Below, piece after piece: positions 24,980 through 32,644 of a stretch of DNA of 64,000 bases (positions are counted from its first letter, which is position 1; each line of letters starts with the position of its first letter). The stretch lies in contig DASQFI010000007.1 in assembly GCA_035633215.1 (NCBI GenBank), positions 62,001 to 126,000 on the forward strand, given 5' to 3'. This DNA comes from DASQFI01 sp035633215 (GTDB taxonomy: Bacteria; Acidobacteriota; Vicinamibacteria; Vicinamibacterales; SCN-69-37). Both the position numbers and the translations under genes were made by a program. Under the pieces are notes generated by a model. It ran no database searches and was not told the origin of the DNA. It saw only the letters and a program-made list of their open reading frames with translations.

Positions 24980-25270
24980 CCTCCTTTCGGTTTCTACGGC
25001 GGTCAGCTGGGGAACGGTCCTCTTTTGGATTCTATCTTCTAACGGCCCCTCCGAGCTTGGAACGGGCAGCAACAGGGCCGGGATGACCAGAAGCACGGCG
25101 GGAAGAGCCGCAACGCCGCAGGGACTTTCGTGGATGTTACCGCAGGCGTTGATGTAGAGCAGCAGCGGGCCCAGCGCGACCGCGGAGACGACGGCGGCTT
25201 TCTGGAGCCGAGTCAATCGCCCGTATTGTAGCCGTTGCGATGTGGTAACTTGCGCCTGCAAGTAACACAA
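24980..25270 (-). pseudogene. Possible decayed or frameshifted small membrane-protein gene
   Basis: The 306-base gap between the DUF1579 gene and the dienelactone hydrolase gene has a minus-strand frame encoding a convincing membrane-like stretch: 'KAAVVSAVALGPLLLYINACG', then 'VAALPAVLLVIPALLLPV'. The frame has no stop before running far into the DUF1579 gene out of register (to 24578), so it cannot be an intact gene of sensible size. A lost stop or frameshift is the likeliest reading. Confidence 0.3.
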
Positions 25271-25281
25271 GGAGAACGGCC

Positions 25282-26175
25282 ATGGAACGCAAGACCGCGC
25301 AGGACTTCGATCCCGATCTGCTGATTCTGTTCGACGCCTACGTGCACGGCCACGTCGATCGACGCGGGTTCCTGGACAAGGCGACCCGGTTCACGACGGC
25401 CGGTGTGACCGCGGGCATGCTGCTCGACATGCTGAACCCGAGTTTCGCCGAGGCGCAGCAGGTCGCGAAGGACGACAAGCGCATCAAGGCGGAGTACCTT
25501 GAGTACCCGTCGCCACAGGGCAGCGGCAAGATGCGCGGCTATTTCGTGCGGCCGGCTGCCGGCAACGCAAAGCTACCCGGGGTCCTCGTCATTCACGAGA
25601 ACCGCGGGCTCAACCCGCACATCGAGGATATCGCGCGGCGCCTCGCGCTCGACAATTTCATCGCGTTCGCGCCGGACGCCCTGACGCCGCTCGGCGGCTA
25701 TCCGGCATCGGGCGAGGACGAAGCGCGGACGCTCTTCGGAAAACTCGATCAGGCGAAGACGCGCGAGGATATGGTCGCGGGCGCCGAGTTCCTCAAGGCG
25801 CGTCCCGAGTGCACGGGCCGCATCGGCGTCGTCGGCTTCTGCTGGGGCGGCGGCATGTCGAACTACCTGGCGACCCGGCTGCCCGATCTCGCAGCCGCGG
25901 TGCCCTTCTACGGAAGCGCGGCGCCGGCCGCCGACGTGCCGAAGATCAAGTCGCCGCTGCTCATCCACTACGCGGGGGCGGACACACGGATCAATGAGGG
26001 CTGGCCTGCATACGAGACGGCGCTCAAGGCTGCAGGCGTGCCGTACACCATGCACATGTACGACGGCGCGCAGCACGGTTTCAACAACGACACGACGCCG
26101 CGCTACGACGAGAAATCAGCCAAGCTCGCGTGGACGCGGACGGTGGAGTTCTTCAACAAGAATCTGAGGAAGTAG
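25282..26175 (+). CDS. Dienelactone hydrolase-family enzyme
   Basis: 297 residues. The hydrolase domain (about 70-297) shows 'GYFVRPAAGNAKLPGVLVIHENRGL', the nucleophile elbow G-F-C187-W-G-G with cysteine, the acid D234 (AGADTRI) and H265 (DGAQHGF). The Cys-Asp-His triad is that of dienelactone hydrolases, which open enol-lactones, although many homologues act on other esters. The N-terminus has 'DRRGFLDKATRFTTAGVTAGMLL', a twin-arginine-like stretch about 27 residues in, so Tat export is possible but not certain. AAGGAG precedes the ATG. It stands alone, convergent with the PRPP synthetase-like gene. Confidence 0.9.
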   Translation: MERKTAQDFDPDLLILFDAYVHGHVDRRGFLDKATRFTTAGVTAGMLLDMLNPSFAEAQQVAKDDKRIKAEYLEYPSPQGSGKMRGYFVRPAAGNAKLPGVLVIHENRGLNPHIEDIARRLALDNFIAFAPDALTPLGGYPASGEDEARTLFGKLDQAKTREDMVAGAEFLKARPECTGRIGVVGFCWGGGMSNYLATRLPDLAAAVPFYGSAAPAADVPKIKSPLLIHYAGADTRINEGWPAYETALKAAGVPYTMHMYDGAQHGFNNDTTPRYDEKSAKLAWTRTVEFFNKNLRK

Positions 26176-26293
26176 GGCGTGGCCGGTTGGTGACTCTGGC
26201 TCACGGCGCCGATTGCGCATCCATCATTGACGCACGGTACCGGACTCGACATGGCGATCTTCGAGGGGGCTCCTGCCCGATCGGGCCGCCGCA

Positions 26294-27253
26294 TCACCGC
26301 GGCCCCTCAACCGTCGCGTCGAACAGCCCGCTCACCGACTTGCCGACGTGAATGCGTCGGATGGCTTCGGCCAGCAGAGGGGCGACCGACAGCACCCGCA
26401 TGTTGGGCAGGCGCTTGGTCTTCGCTATCGGCACCGTGTCGGTCGTCACGATCTCTTCGATGTCGCGCTGTGCGCTGAGCCGCGCGATGGCCTTCCCCGT
26501 GAAGAGCCCGTGCGTGCAGACCACGGTAATCCTCTTCACGTGCCGCTCCCGGAGTTTATGAAGCACCTCAATCACGGTACCGCCGTTGGCGATCTCGTCG
26601 TCAAGGACAATGACATGTTTGCCGTCCACGTCTCCGACGATGGCATCGATCTCGACACGGTCGTCGCTGAGGCGCTGCTTGCTGCCGGCCGCCACTGGCA
26701 GCCCGAGCATTCTGGCGAAATGACTCGCGGTCTTGGCGTTTCCGAGATCGGGTGACACGACGACGGTATTCGCCAGCGACCGCCGGCGAAAGTGGCGGGC
26801 CAGCACCTTGAGCGCGTTCATGTGGTCGACGGGCACGCTGAAGAACCCGTGGACCTGCGCCGAATGCAGGGTCATCGTCAGCACCCGGTTCGCGCCCGCC
26901 GTGGCGAGAAGGTCGGCCACGAGGCGCGCGGCGATGGAGATGCGCGGCGCAGCCTTTTTGTCCGAGCGTGCGTAGGCATAGTGCGGGATGACCGCCGTGA
27001 TGCGCGCGGCCGATGCGCCCCGCGCCGCATCGAGCATCAGCAGGAGCTCCATCAGGTGCTCCTGCACCGGCGGCACCAGCGGCTGAATGATGAACACATC
27101 CGCCTGGCGGCAGTTGGCCTCGAGCTGGACGCCGAGGCAGTCGTTGCTGAAGCGGCTGATCACGGCCGGGTGTACACGCGTCTTCAGGCGCTTCCCGATG
27201 GCCGCGGCGAGTTCCGGGTGAGCGCTTCCGCTGAAAACGACGATGCTGTTCAT
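26294..27253 (-). CDS. prs: Divergent ribose-phosphate pyrophosphokinase (PRPP synthetase) homologue
   Basis: 319 residues, the normal Prs length, with clear family blocks: 'ADVFIIQPLVPPVQEHLMELLLMLDAARGASAARITAVIPHYAYARSD', 'LTMTLHSAQVHGFFSVPVDH', 'VVVSPDLG' and 'VIVLDDEIANGGTVIE'. Canonical enzymes make PRPP from ribose 5-phosphate and ATP. Several usually invariant positions differ. DLHA becomes T-L-H130-S. The ribose-phosphate loop DDMIDTGGT becomes D218-D-E-I-A-N-G-G-T226, losing its second Asp. ARQD becomes ARSD. It may be a specialised or weakly active paralogue rather than the housekeeping enzyme. It lies 61 bases downstream of the SLOG/4TM gene on the same strand, so the two probably form an operon. 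Confidence 0.85.
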   Translation of the reverse strand: MNSIVVFSGSAHPELAAAIGKRLKTRVHPAVISRFSNDCLGVQLEANCRQADVFIIQPLVPPVQEHLMELLLMLDAARGASAARITAVIPHYAYARSDKKAAPRISIAARLVADLLATAGANRVLTMTLHSAQVHGFFSVPVDHMNALKVLARHFRRRSLANTVVVSPDLGNAKTASHFARMLGLPVAAGSKQRLSDDRVEIDAIVGDVDGKHVIVLDDEIANGGTVIEVLHKLRERHVKRITVVCTHGLFTGKAIARLSAQRDIEEIVTTDTVPIAKTKRLPNMRVLSVAPLLAEAIRRIHVGKSVSGLFDATVEGPR

Positions 27254-27314
27254 CGTGGGGACCGTCTCCGGAGAGAGCGTACCGGATTTCGTCGAGAACC
27301 GACGGCTTAAGGTC

Positions 27315-29234
27315 TCACGACGGCTTCAGCGGCTGATCGAGAAACACGACGCGCCAGTCCAGCACCTCGTTCACCATGAGTTGCGCTGCCGATAAGGCCA
27401 GACCGGCCGCCTCCCTGGACGCGCCTGGCACCGTCGGGTCTCGTGGCGTCGATCTGATTCTCTTCTCAAGCGCATCTGCAATGGCCTTCAGGTCCTTCAT
27501 TCGCGCCCACATTGCGTCGGACCGCTTCGCTAGACGGCGGAATTCACCTTGATTACTGATTCCGGCGACCGCCGCACCGAGGGCCGGCAGAAAGCCCGCC
27601 AGGAAGATGAGACTTCCGAGCACCCACGGCGCCGGCGTGCCGAAATCTCCCACCCCAAACAGCAGGTGCGCCGCACACGCAGCCATGGTGAGGGAAAGAA
27701 GCGTCAACCCAAAACGGTGGAGACGCTTCTCTATGCGATGGCTCCGGTCAGCACTCAGTCGGTGGTACTTCACCTGACCTTCGAGCACATTGGCCAAATC
27801 CGCCACGCAGGCGCTGACATGCGGTACGTCCAGCCTGGCGGCGGGCAACCCGAGGTCACGCTCCACCGCGCGGACGTACCACGCCATCCACGTCGAGCCG
27901 GGATCGCCATAGCTGGCCCACTGGGCGGGAACCTGTGGGAAAGGTCGTCCGCTGCCTAAGGGTGCGCCAAGGCGCAAGTGCCGCACCAACTCTGCCGCCA
28001 GCCTGTAATCGATCCAGCGCTCATGCCACTTGCGCCGACGGCCGCGCCAGATGATGAGAAGAATGACGACGATCAACAGCAATTCGACGGCAACGAACAC
28101 AGTCTCTTCGGCGTGCAGCTCGAAGACATTCCATCCGAACGCGAGCGGCAGCAGCGCTGTCCCGACGGCCAGACCGGCAAGCAGATACGCGAGCACGAAG
28201 GCGCTCCGATAGATGTCGGAATAGCCGACGGCGAGCTTATCGGGCCAGGCATAAAAAGGACGCAACCAATCGATCACGCGACCATGAGCTGACGCCTGAT
28301 CCCGGGGCCATTCCCCTTCCACAGAGGCCTCAAAGTCTGGAACCCGGAACTCGACGCCCGGCCACCGCCAGTCGCCCACGACATCGCGGAAGCTCTTCCA
28401 CAGGAGCGCCGGATTCACCCGGCGTTTCTGCTCGGCATAGAAGTCGTCAATCGTGGTAACCGGCGGCTTGGCGCCTGCGTGAGTGGGCACCTTTGGCTTG
28501 GGCAGTTCAAGAGCCTGTCGGACGGCGCCTCTGAGTTTCTGAACGTACTCACCTGGCTCAGGCGTGAAGCGGGAGCCGCCTGTCGGAGAGCGAAAAGGGG
28601 TCGCCACGTCGACGAGCTCCCACGCGTGCGGCGCGTGTGCATCGATCCACACGATCGGCACGCCCTTGTGGCGTGCTTCATCAAATGTCTCTTCGGTGCC
28701 TCCTACCTTTTCGAGGCGTTCACCGTCCCACACGACAAGGAGGAGATCCGACTGATTGACGACGACGTGCCCGCAGGCGCGATAGGCCTCGCCCGAATTT
28801 GCCCGGTCGCCGTCCATCTCAAAGCGCCTGAGTGACGTCTCGCGCTCTGCCCTCGCGAGCAGCCCACGAAACCGATTCAACGAATCGGGCTCCAGGCCCT
28901 GAGCGGTCGAGAAGTCATCCTCGAATTCGGCTTGGTAGAAGGGCATCGGGCAGCAGAGTTCGTACTTGAGTCCGAGCGCCGCCTCAGCGAACAGCCGATC
29001 GACTCCTTCGGCAAGGGGCGAGATCGCGCGCAGGACGGGTGCACCACTGGCAAACAGCCGACTGTGACGGCGGTCAAACTCTTCAACTTCGACCTTCACC
29101 GAATTCATGACGGATTCGAGCTGACGAGAAAGGAGGGGCAGATCCGCCGCTCGGAGCCGGTTCGGACGGTGTCCCACAATCCCAACTCGAAAGACGAGGC
29201 GGGGCTTCGGCGGGTGGCGCGCGGCTTGTCCCAT
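27315..29234 (-). CDS. SLOG-like nucleotide-binding domain fused to four-TM (SLATT-like) region
   Basis: 639 residues. The N-terminal third (about 14-205) looks like a Rossmann-type SLOG domain, the DprA/LOG superfamily: 'FRVGIVGHRPNRL', 'ISPLAEGVDRLFAEAAL', 'NQSDLLLVVWDG' and 'VGGTEETFDEARHKGVPIVWID', where GGTEE resembles the LOG-type GGxGTxxE loop. A long soluble middle part follows. There are two helix pairs, about 342-366/378-397 and 509-527/535-560, with charged stretches between ('DYRLAAELVRHLRL', 'HRIEKRLHRF') as in SLATT-type 2TM effector domains. In published genomic surveys SLOG and SLATT proteins are predicted parts of nucleotide-signalled conflict systems. The start at 29234 is a choice; the frame is open to 29291. 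Domain calls are by eye. Confidence 0.65.
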   Translation of the reverse strand: MGQAARHPPKPRLVFRVGIVGHRPNRLRAADLPLLSRQLESVMNSVKVEVEEFDRRHSRLFASGAPVLRAISPLAEGVDRLFAEAALGLKYELCCPMPFYQAEFEDDFSTAQGLEPDSLNRFRGLLARAERETSLRRFEMDGDRANSGEAYRACGHVVVNQSDLLLVVWDGERLEKVGGTEETFDEARHKGVPIVWIDAHAPHAWELVDVATPFRSPTGGSRFTPEPGEYVQKLRGAVRQALELPKPKVPTHAGAKPPVTTIDDFYAEQKRRVNPALLWKSFRDVVGDWRWPGVEFRVPDFEASVEGEWPRDQASAHGRVIDWLRPFYAWPDKLAVGYSDIYRSAFVLAYLLAGLAVGTALLPLAFGWNVFELHAEETVFVAVELLLIVVILLIIWRGRRRKWHERWIDYRLAAELVRHLRLGAPLGSGRPFPQVPAQWASYGDPGSTWMAWYVRAVERDLGLPAARLDVPHVSACVADLANVLEGQVKYHRLSADRSHRIEKRLHRFGLTLLSLTMAACAAHLLFGVGDFGTPAPWVLGSLIFLAGFLPALGAAVAGISNQGEFRRLAKRSDAMWARMKDLKAIADALEKRIRSTPRDPTVPGASREAAGLALSAAQLMVNEVLDWRVVFLDQPLKPS

Positions 29235-29359
29235 GCTCTCGGCGCTCACAAACCACGACCAGGCTGTTGAACGGCGCGGCAAGTAAAGCACGTAGCGAAG
29301 CGCGGGCGCAAACAGCGGCGGTCGCTTGCTAAATCGCCGCCACAGCAGATAATCGGCCC

Positions 29360-32089
29360 GTGACGCTCGCCCCCGGCACGCGTCTCGGCTCCTACGAAAT
29401 CCTCGCCGCCATCGGCAGCGGCGGGATGGGCGAGGTGTACCGCGCGCGCGACACCAAGCTCGGCCGCGAGATCGCCATCAAAGTCGTGTTGCAGTCGCTC
29501 GCCGCCGACCGCGACAGCATCTCCCGGCTGCAGCGCGAGGCGCAGGCGCTGGCCGCGTTGAATCATCCGCACATCGCCACCTTGCATGGCCTCGAAGAGG
29601 ACGCGGGCCGGCATTTCCTGGTGATGGAGCTGGTGTCCGGCGAGACGTTGGCGGATCGCATCGGCCGTGGTCCGGTCGCCTTGCCAGAGACGCTGGCCGT
29701 CTGTCGCCAGATCGCCGAGGCCCTCGAAGCCGCTCACGAGAGAGGGATCGTCCATCGCGATTTGAAGCCGGCCAACGTGAAGATCACGCCGGACGAGCAG
29801 GTCAAAGTGCTCGATTTCGGTCTGGCGAAGGCGCTCGCGCCCGACAGCGTCAGCGGAACAGCGGACGCCATGAACTCGCCGACGCTGACCGCCCGCGCGA
29901 CCCAGATGGGCATGGTGCTCGGCACCGCGGGCTACATGGCGCCCGAGCAAGCCAAGGGCAAACCGATCGACCGTCGCGCCGATGTCTGGGCCTTCGGCGT
30001 CGTGCTGTACGAAATGCTGACCGGGCGCCGCGCGTTCGACGGCGAGGATGTCACGGAAATCCTCGCATCGGTGATCAAGGACGCGCCGAAGTTCGACAGT
30101 TTGCCGCCGGACACGCCGCCATCGATCCGGCGCCTCCTCCGGCGATGCCTTGAGAAAGATCGGACGCATCGGCTCGACTCGATGGCGGGCGCGCGTCTCG
30201 AAATCGACGACGCCCTGCGGCCGGCGCCGGACGAGGTCGGCACGTCGCAGACCGCGGCGAAGCCGCAACGCCCCCGAGCGGTCATGGCCGTGATTGGGGT
30301 CGTCGGAGTCATCGCCGGCGCCGTCCTCGCTGGCGTGCCCCTGTGGCTCACCACGCGGTCGGCGCCGCCGGCCCTCTCGAAGTTCTCGATCACTTCACCG
30401 GCGAGCGAGCCCCTCCGTCTCGAGACCAATCATCCCGATCTCGTCATCACTCCGGATGGCTCGCGTGTCGTCTACTGGAACACCGTCAAGGGCGAAGGCC
30501 GGTTTGTCGTTCGGCCCGTCGACCGGTTCGAAGGCGCGTCCCTGACGAATCTCGGTCTCGGGCCGCGCGGACCGTTTCTGTCGCCGAGCGGTGGCTGGAT
30601 CGGGTTTTACTACGGCCCTCCAGGCGGCGTGGGCGCCGGGCTGGCGAAAGTGCCGATCGGCGGCGGCGCACCGATCAAGATCGCCGACGTCGATTCGAAC
30701 CTGCGCGGGGCGACCTGGGGGCCGGACGAGTGGATCATCTTCGCGACGATCCGGCAGGCGACGGGTCTGTCGCGCGTGCGCGCGTCGGGCGGGACGCCGG
30801 AAGTGCTCACCAAGCCCTCGAGCGCCGACAACGAAGTCGATCATCGATGGCCCTCTCTTCTTCCCGACGGCCGGCACGTGCTTTTTGAAATCGCGCGGCC
30901 GGGCGGCGTCGGTTCGTCGGACATCGGGCTCCTGTCGCGCGACACCGGGAAATGGACGGTCCTGATCAAAGGCGGCACGGCGCCGCGCTATGTGAAGACC
31001 GGACACATCGTGTATGGCTCGGCCGGCGCCTTGCGCGCCATCGGTTTCGACCTCGCCAGCCTGTCGGTTCAGGGCGATCCCGTTCAGGTGGTGGATGGCG
31101 TCGTCATCAAGGAATCCGGCGCCGTGGACTTCAGCGTCTCGGACGACGGGACGCTCGTGTATGTGCTTGGCGGCACCACGCGGCTGAGCGCGAACCTGGC
31201 CTGGATCGATCGCGCAGGCAAGGTGTCGCCGATTGCCGCTGAGGCCCGCAATTACCGAAACGCGTCTCTGCCGCCGAACCGTCGCCAGGCCGCCGTCACG
31301 ATCGAGGAACAGGGCGGCTTCGCGATTTGGCTCTACGACTTTGCCCGCGAGTCTCTCACGCGACTCACGCCCCCGAACATGCCGGTCGGCTCGATGCTTC
31401 CGGTGTGGAGTCCGGATGGACGTGACATCGCGTTCTGGTCGCCGGGCGCCCCGGGCGGCGAAGGCGGCGGCGTCTTCCGGATGGCGGCAAGCGGCATCGG
31501 CGCGGTCGAGCGTCTCACGCAGTCATCGGTGAGCCAGGCGCCGACCGACTGGACACCAGACGGCACGCGTCTTCTCCTGACGGCGGAAGTGGGCGGCGGG
31601 ACCGACGTGTTCCTGGTCAAGGTCGGCGCGACGCCGAACGCGACTCCGCTCCTCACTGGCCCCAGCTTCGAACAGGGGGCGTCGGTCTCGCCGGACGGCA
31701 AGTGGCTCGTGTACACGACGGACGCCTCCGGCCGGAGCGATGTCTTCATCCGGCCGTTCCCGAACGTCAACGATGACCGCATTCCGATCTCGACCGCTGA
31801 CGGGTTCGCCCCATTCTGGTCGCGTACCGGTCGCGAGGTCTTTTACGTGGACATCGCCGACAACCTGCTTGCCGTCGACATCACACCGAGCGCTGGGCGG
31901 CTCGCGGTTGGGAAGCCGCGAAGAGTCTTCGGGCCGGTCGAGCTGGCCGTGCCCCGCGTTTTCCGCATCACCGAGGACGGGCAGCGCTTCCTCATCATCC
32001 AGCGTCCGACCGCTGGCGACACCGCCCAGGAGATCCGCGTGGTCGTCAACTGGCTCGAGGAGCTGAAGACTCTGGTGAAGAAGAAGTAG
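29360..32089 (+). CDS. Membrane Ser/Thr protein kinase with C-terminal TolB-like propeller
   Basis: 909 residues from a GTG start. The kinase domain (about 10-280) has G19-S-G-G-M-G24, K41 (IAIK), D134 in 'IVHRDLKPANV', D152 of DFG and 'GYMAPEQAKG', so it appears active. One transmembrane helix lies at about 308-330. The rest is a TolB/WD40-type propeller: 'ITPDGSRVVYWN', 'LSPSGGWIGFYY', 'WSPDGRDIAFWSPG', 'WTPDGTRLLLTAE' and 'VSPDGKWLVYTTDASGRSDVFIRPFP'. It resembles the kinase at 15742 in layout. It is divergent from the SLOG gene with a 125-base gap between them; no evidence links the two functionally beyond position. Confidence 0.93.
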   Translation: MTLAPGTRLGSYEILAAIGSGGMGEVYRARDTKLGREIAIKVVLQSLAADRDSISRLQREAQALAALNHPHIATLHGLEEDAGRHFLVMELVSGETLADRIGRGPVALPETLAVCRQIAEALEAAHERGIVHRDLKPANVKITPDEQVKVLDFGLAKALAPDSVSGTADAMNSPTLTARATQMGMVLGTAGYMAPEQAKGKPIDRRADVWAFGVVLYEMLTGRRAFDGEDVTEILASVIKDAPKFDSLPPDTPPSIRRLLRRCLEKDRTHRLDSMAGARLEIDDALRPAPDEVGTSQTAAKPQRPRAVMAVIGVVGVIAGAVLAGVPLWLTTRSAPPALSKFSITSPASEPLRLETNHPDLVITPDGSRVVYWNTVKGEGRFVVRPVDRFEGASLTNLGLGPRGPFLSPSGGWIGFYYGPPGGVGAGLAKVPIGGGAPIKIADVDSNLRGATWGPDEWIIFATIRQATGLSRVRASGGTPEVLTKPSSADNEVDHRWPSLLPDGRHVLFEIARPGGVGSSDIGLLSRDTGKWTVLIKGGTAPRYVKTGHIVYGSAGALRAIGFDLASLSVQGDPVQVVDGVVIKESGAVDFSVSDDGTLVYVLGGTTRLSANLAWIDRAGKVSPIAAEARNYRNASLPPNRRQAAVTIEEQGGFAIWLYDFARESLTRLTPPNMPVGSMLPVWSPDGRDIAFWSPGAPGGEGGGVFRMAASGIGAVERLTQSSVSQAPTDWTPDGTRLLLTAEVGGGTDVFLVKVGATPNATPLLTGPSFEQGASVSPDGKWLVYTTDASGRSDVFIRPFPNVNDDRIPISTADGFAPFWSRTGREVFYVDIADNLLAVDITPSAGRLAVGKPRRVFGPVELAVPRVFRITEDGQRFLIIQRPTAGDTAQEIRVVVNWLEELKTLVKKK

Positions 32090-32101
32090 AGGCGGTCCTC
32101 C

Positions 32102-32644
32102 CTACTGCAGAAAAGAGTGCAGAAGCCGGTTGTACCGCTGGAGCATGACCGGATAGCCATTGAAGAGCACGTTGAAGAACGTCAGCCAGGCGGCCACGTC
32201 GACCCACCGCAGCCAGAGCGCGCAGGCCGCGATCACGCTGACGCCGACGAACACCAGGACATGGGCGGCTTCGGCCGAGCGCATGGTCTGGCTCAACTCG
32301 GCGAGGCCTCGCCGGCCGCCCACCAGCTGGAAGTGCGGATTGATTCGTCGATAGAGCCGGCTGCGCATCAGGCGCTTGAACGCCCGGATGCCGAGCCATT
32401 CATAGGCCCACGCCCGCTCGAAGCGGCGCGGACGGAAGTACCCCACCGGCATCGGCAGCGCGAAAACCTGGCTGACTCCGGCCACCTCGGACACGAGGAA
32501 CGCGTTGACGAGAAGCGCGACCAGCGGACCCCGGAGCCCGAACGCCAGCGAGGACGCCACGAGCGTGACCGAGACGGTCATCGGGATCGCCAGGGCGGCG
32601 AAAAAGGCCGCCACACCGGACCGCGGTGCCATTGACGCGGTCAC
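32102..32644 (-). CDS. CrtO-like integral membrane acyltransferase
   Basis: 180 residues. The GTG start at 32644 overlaps the upstream stop codon (GTGA); an ATG follows at 32632. There are two N-terminal helices ('GVAAFFAALAIPMTVSVTLVASSLAFG', 'LVALLVNAFLVSEVAGVSQVFALP'), then 'FRPRRFERAWAYEWLGIRAFKRLMRSR', a block with 'ELSQTMRSAEAAHVLVFVGVSVIAACAL' and the C-terminal 'FNVLFNGYPVMLQRYNRL'. The last motif and the FRPRRxE..YxxLGIRxFKRL block match glycosyl-4,4'-diaponeurosporenoate acyltransferases (CrtO), which add a fatty acyl group to a glycosylated carotenoid. No carotenoid genes are nearby, so another membrane acceptor is possible. Confidence 0.6.
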   Translation of the reverse strand: MTASMAPRSGVAAFFAALAIPMTVSVTLVASSLAFGLRGPLVALLVNAFLVSEVAGVSQVFALPMPVGYFRPRRFERAWAYEWLGIRAFKRLMRSRLYRRINPHFQLVGGRRGLAELSQTMRSAEAAHVLVFVGVSVIAACALWLRWVDVAAWLTFFNVLFNGYPVMLQRYNRLLHSFLQ

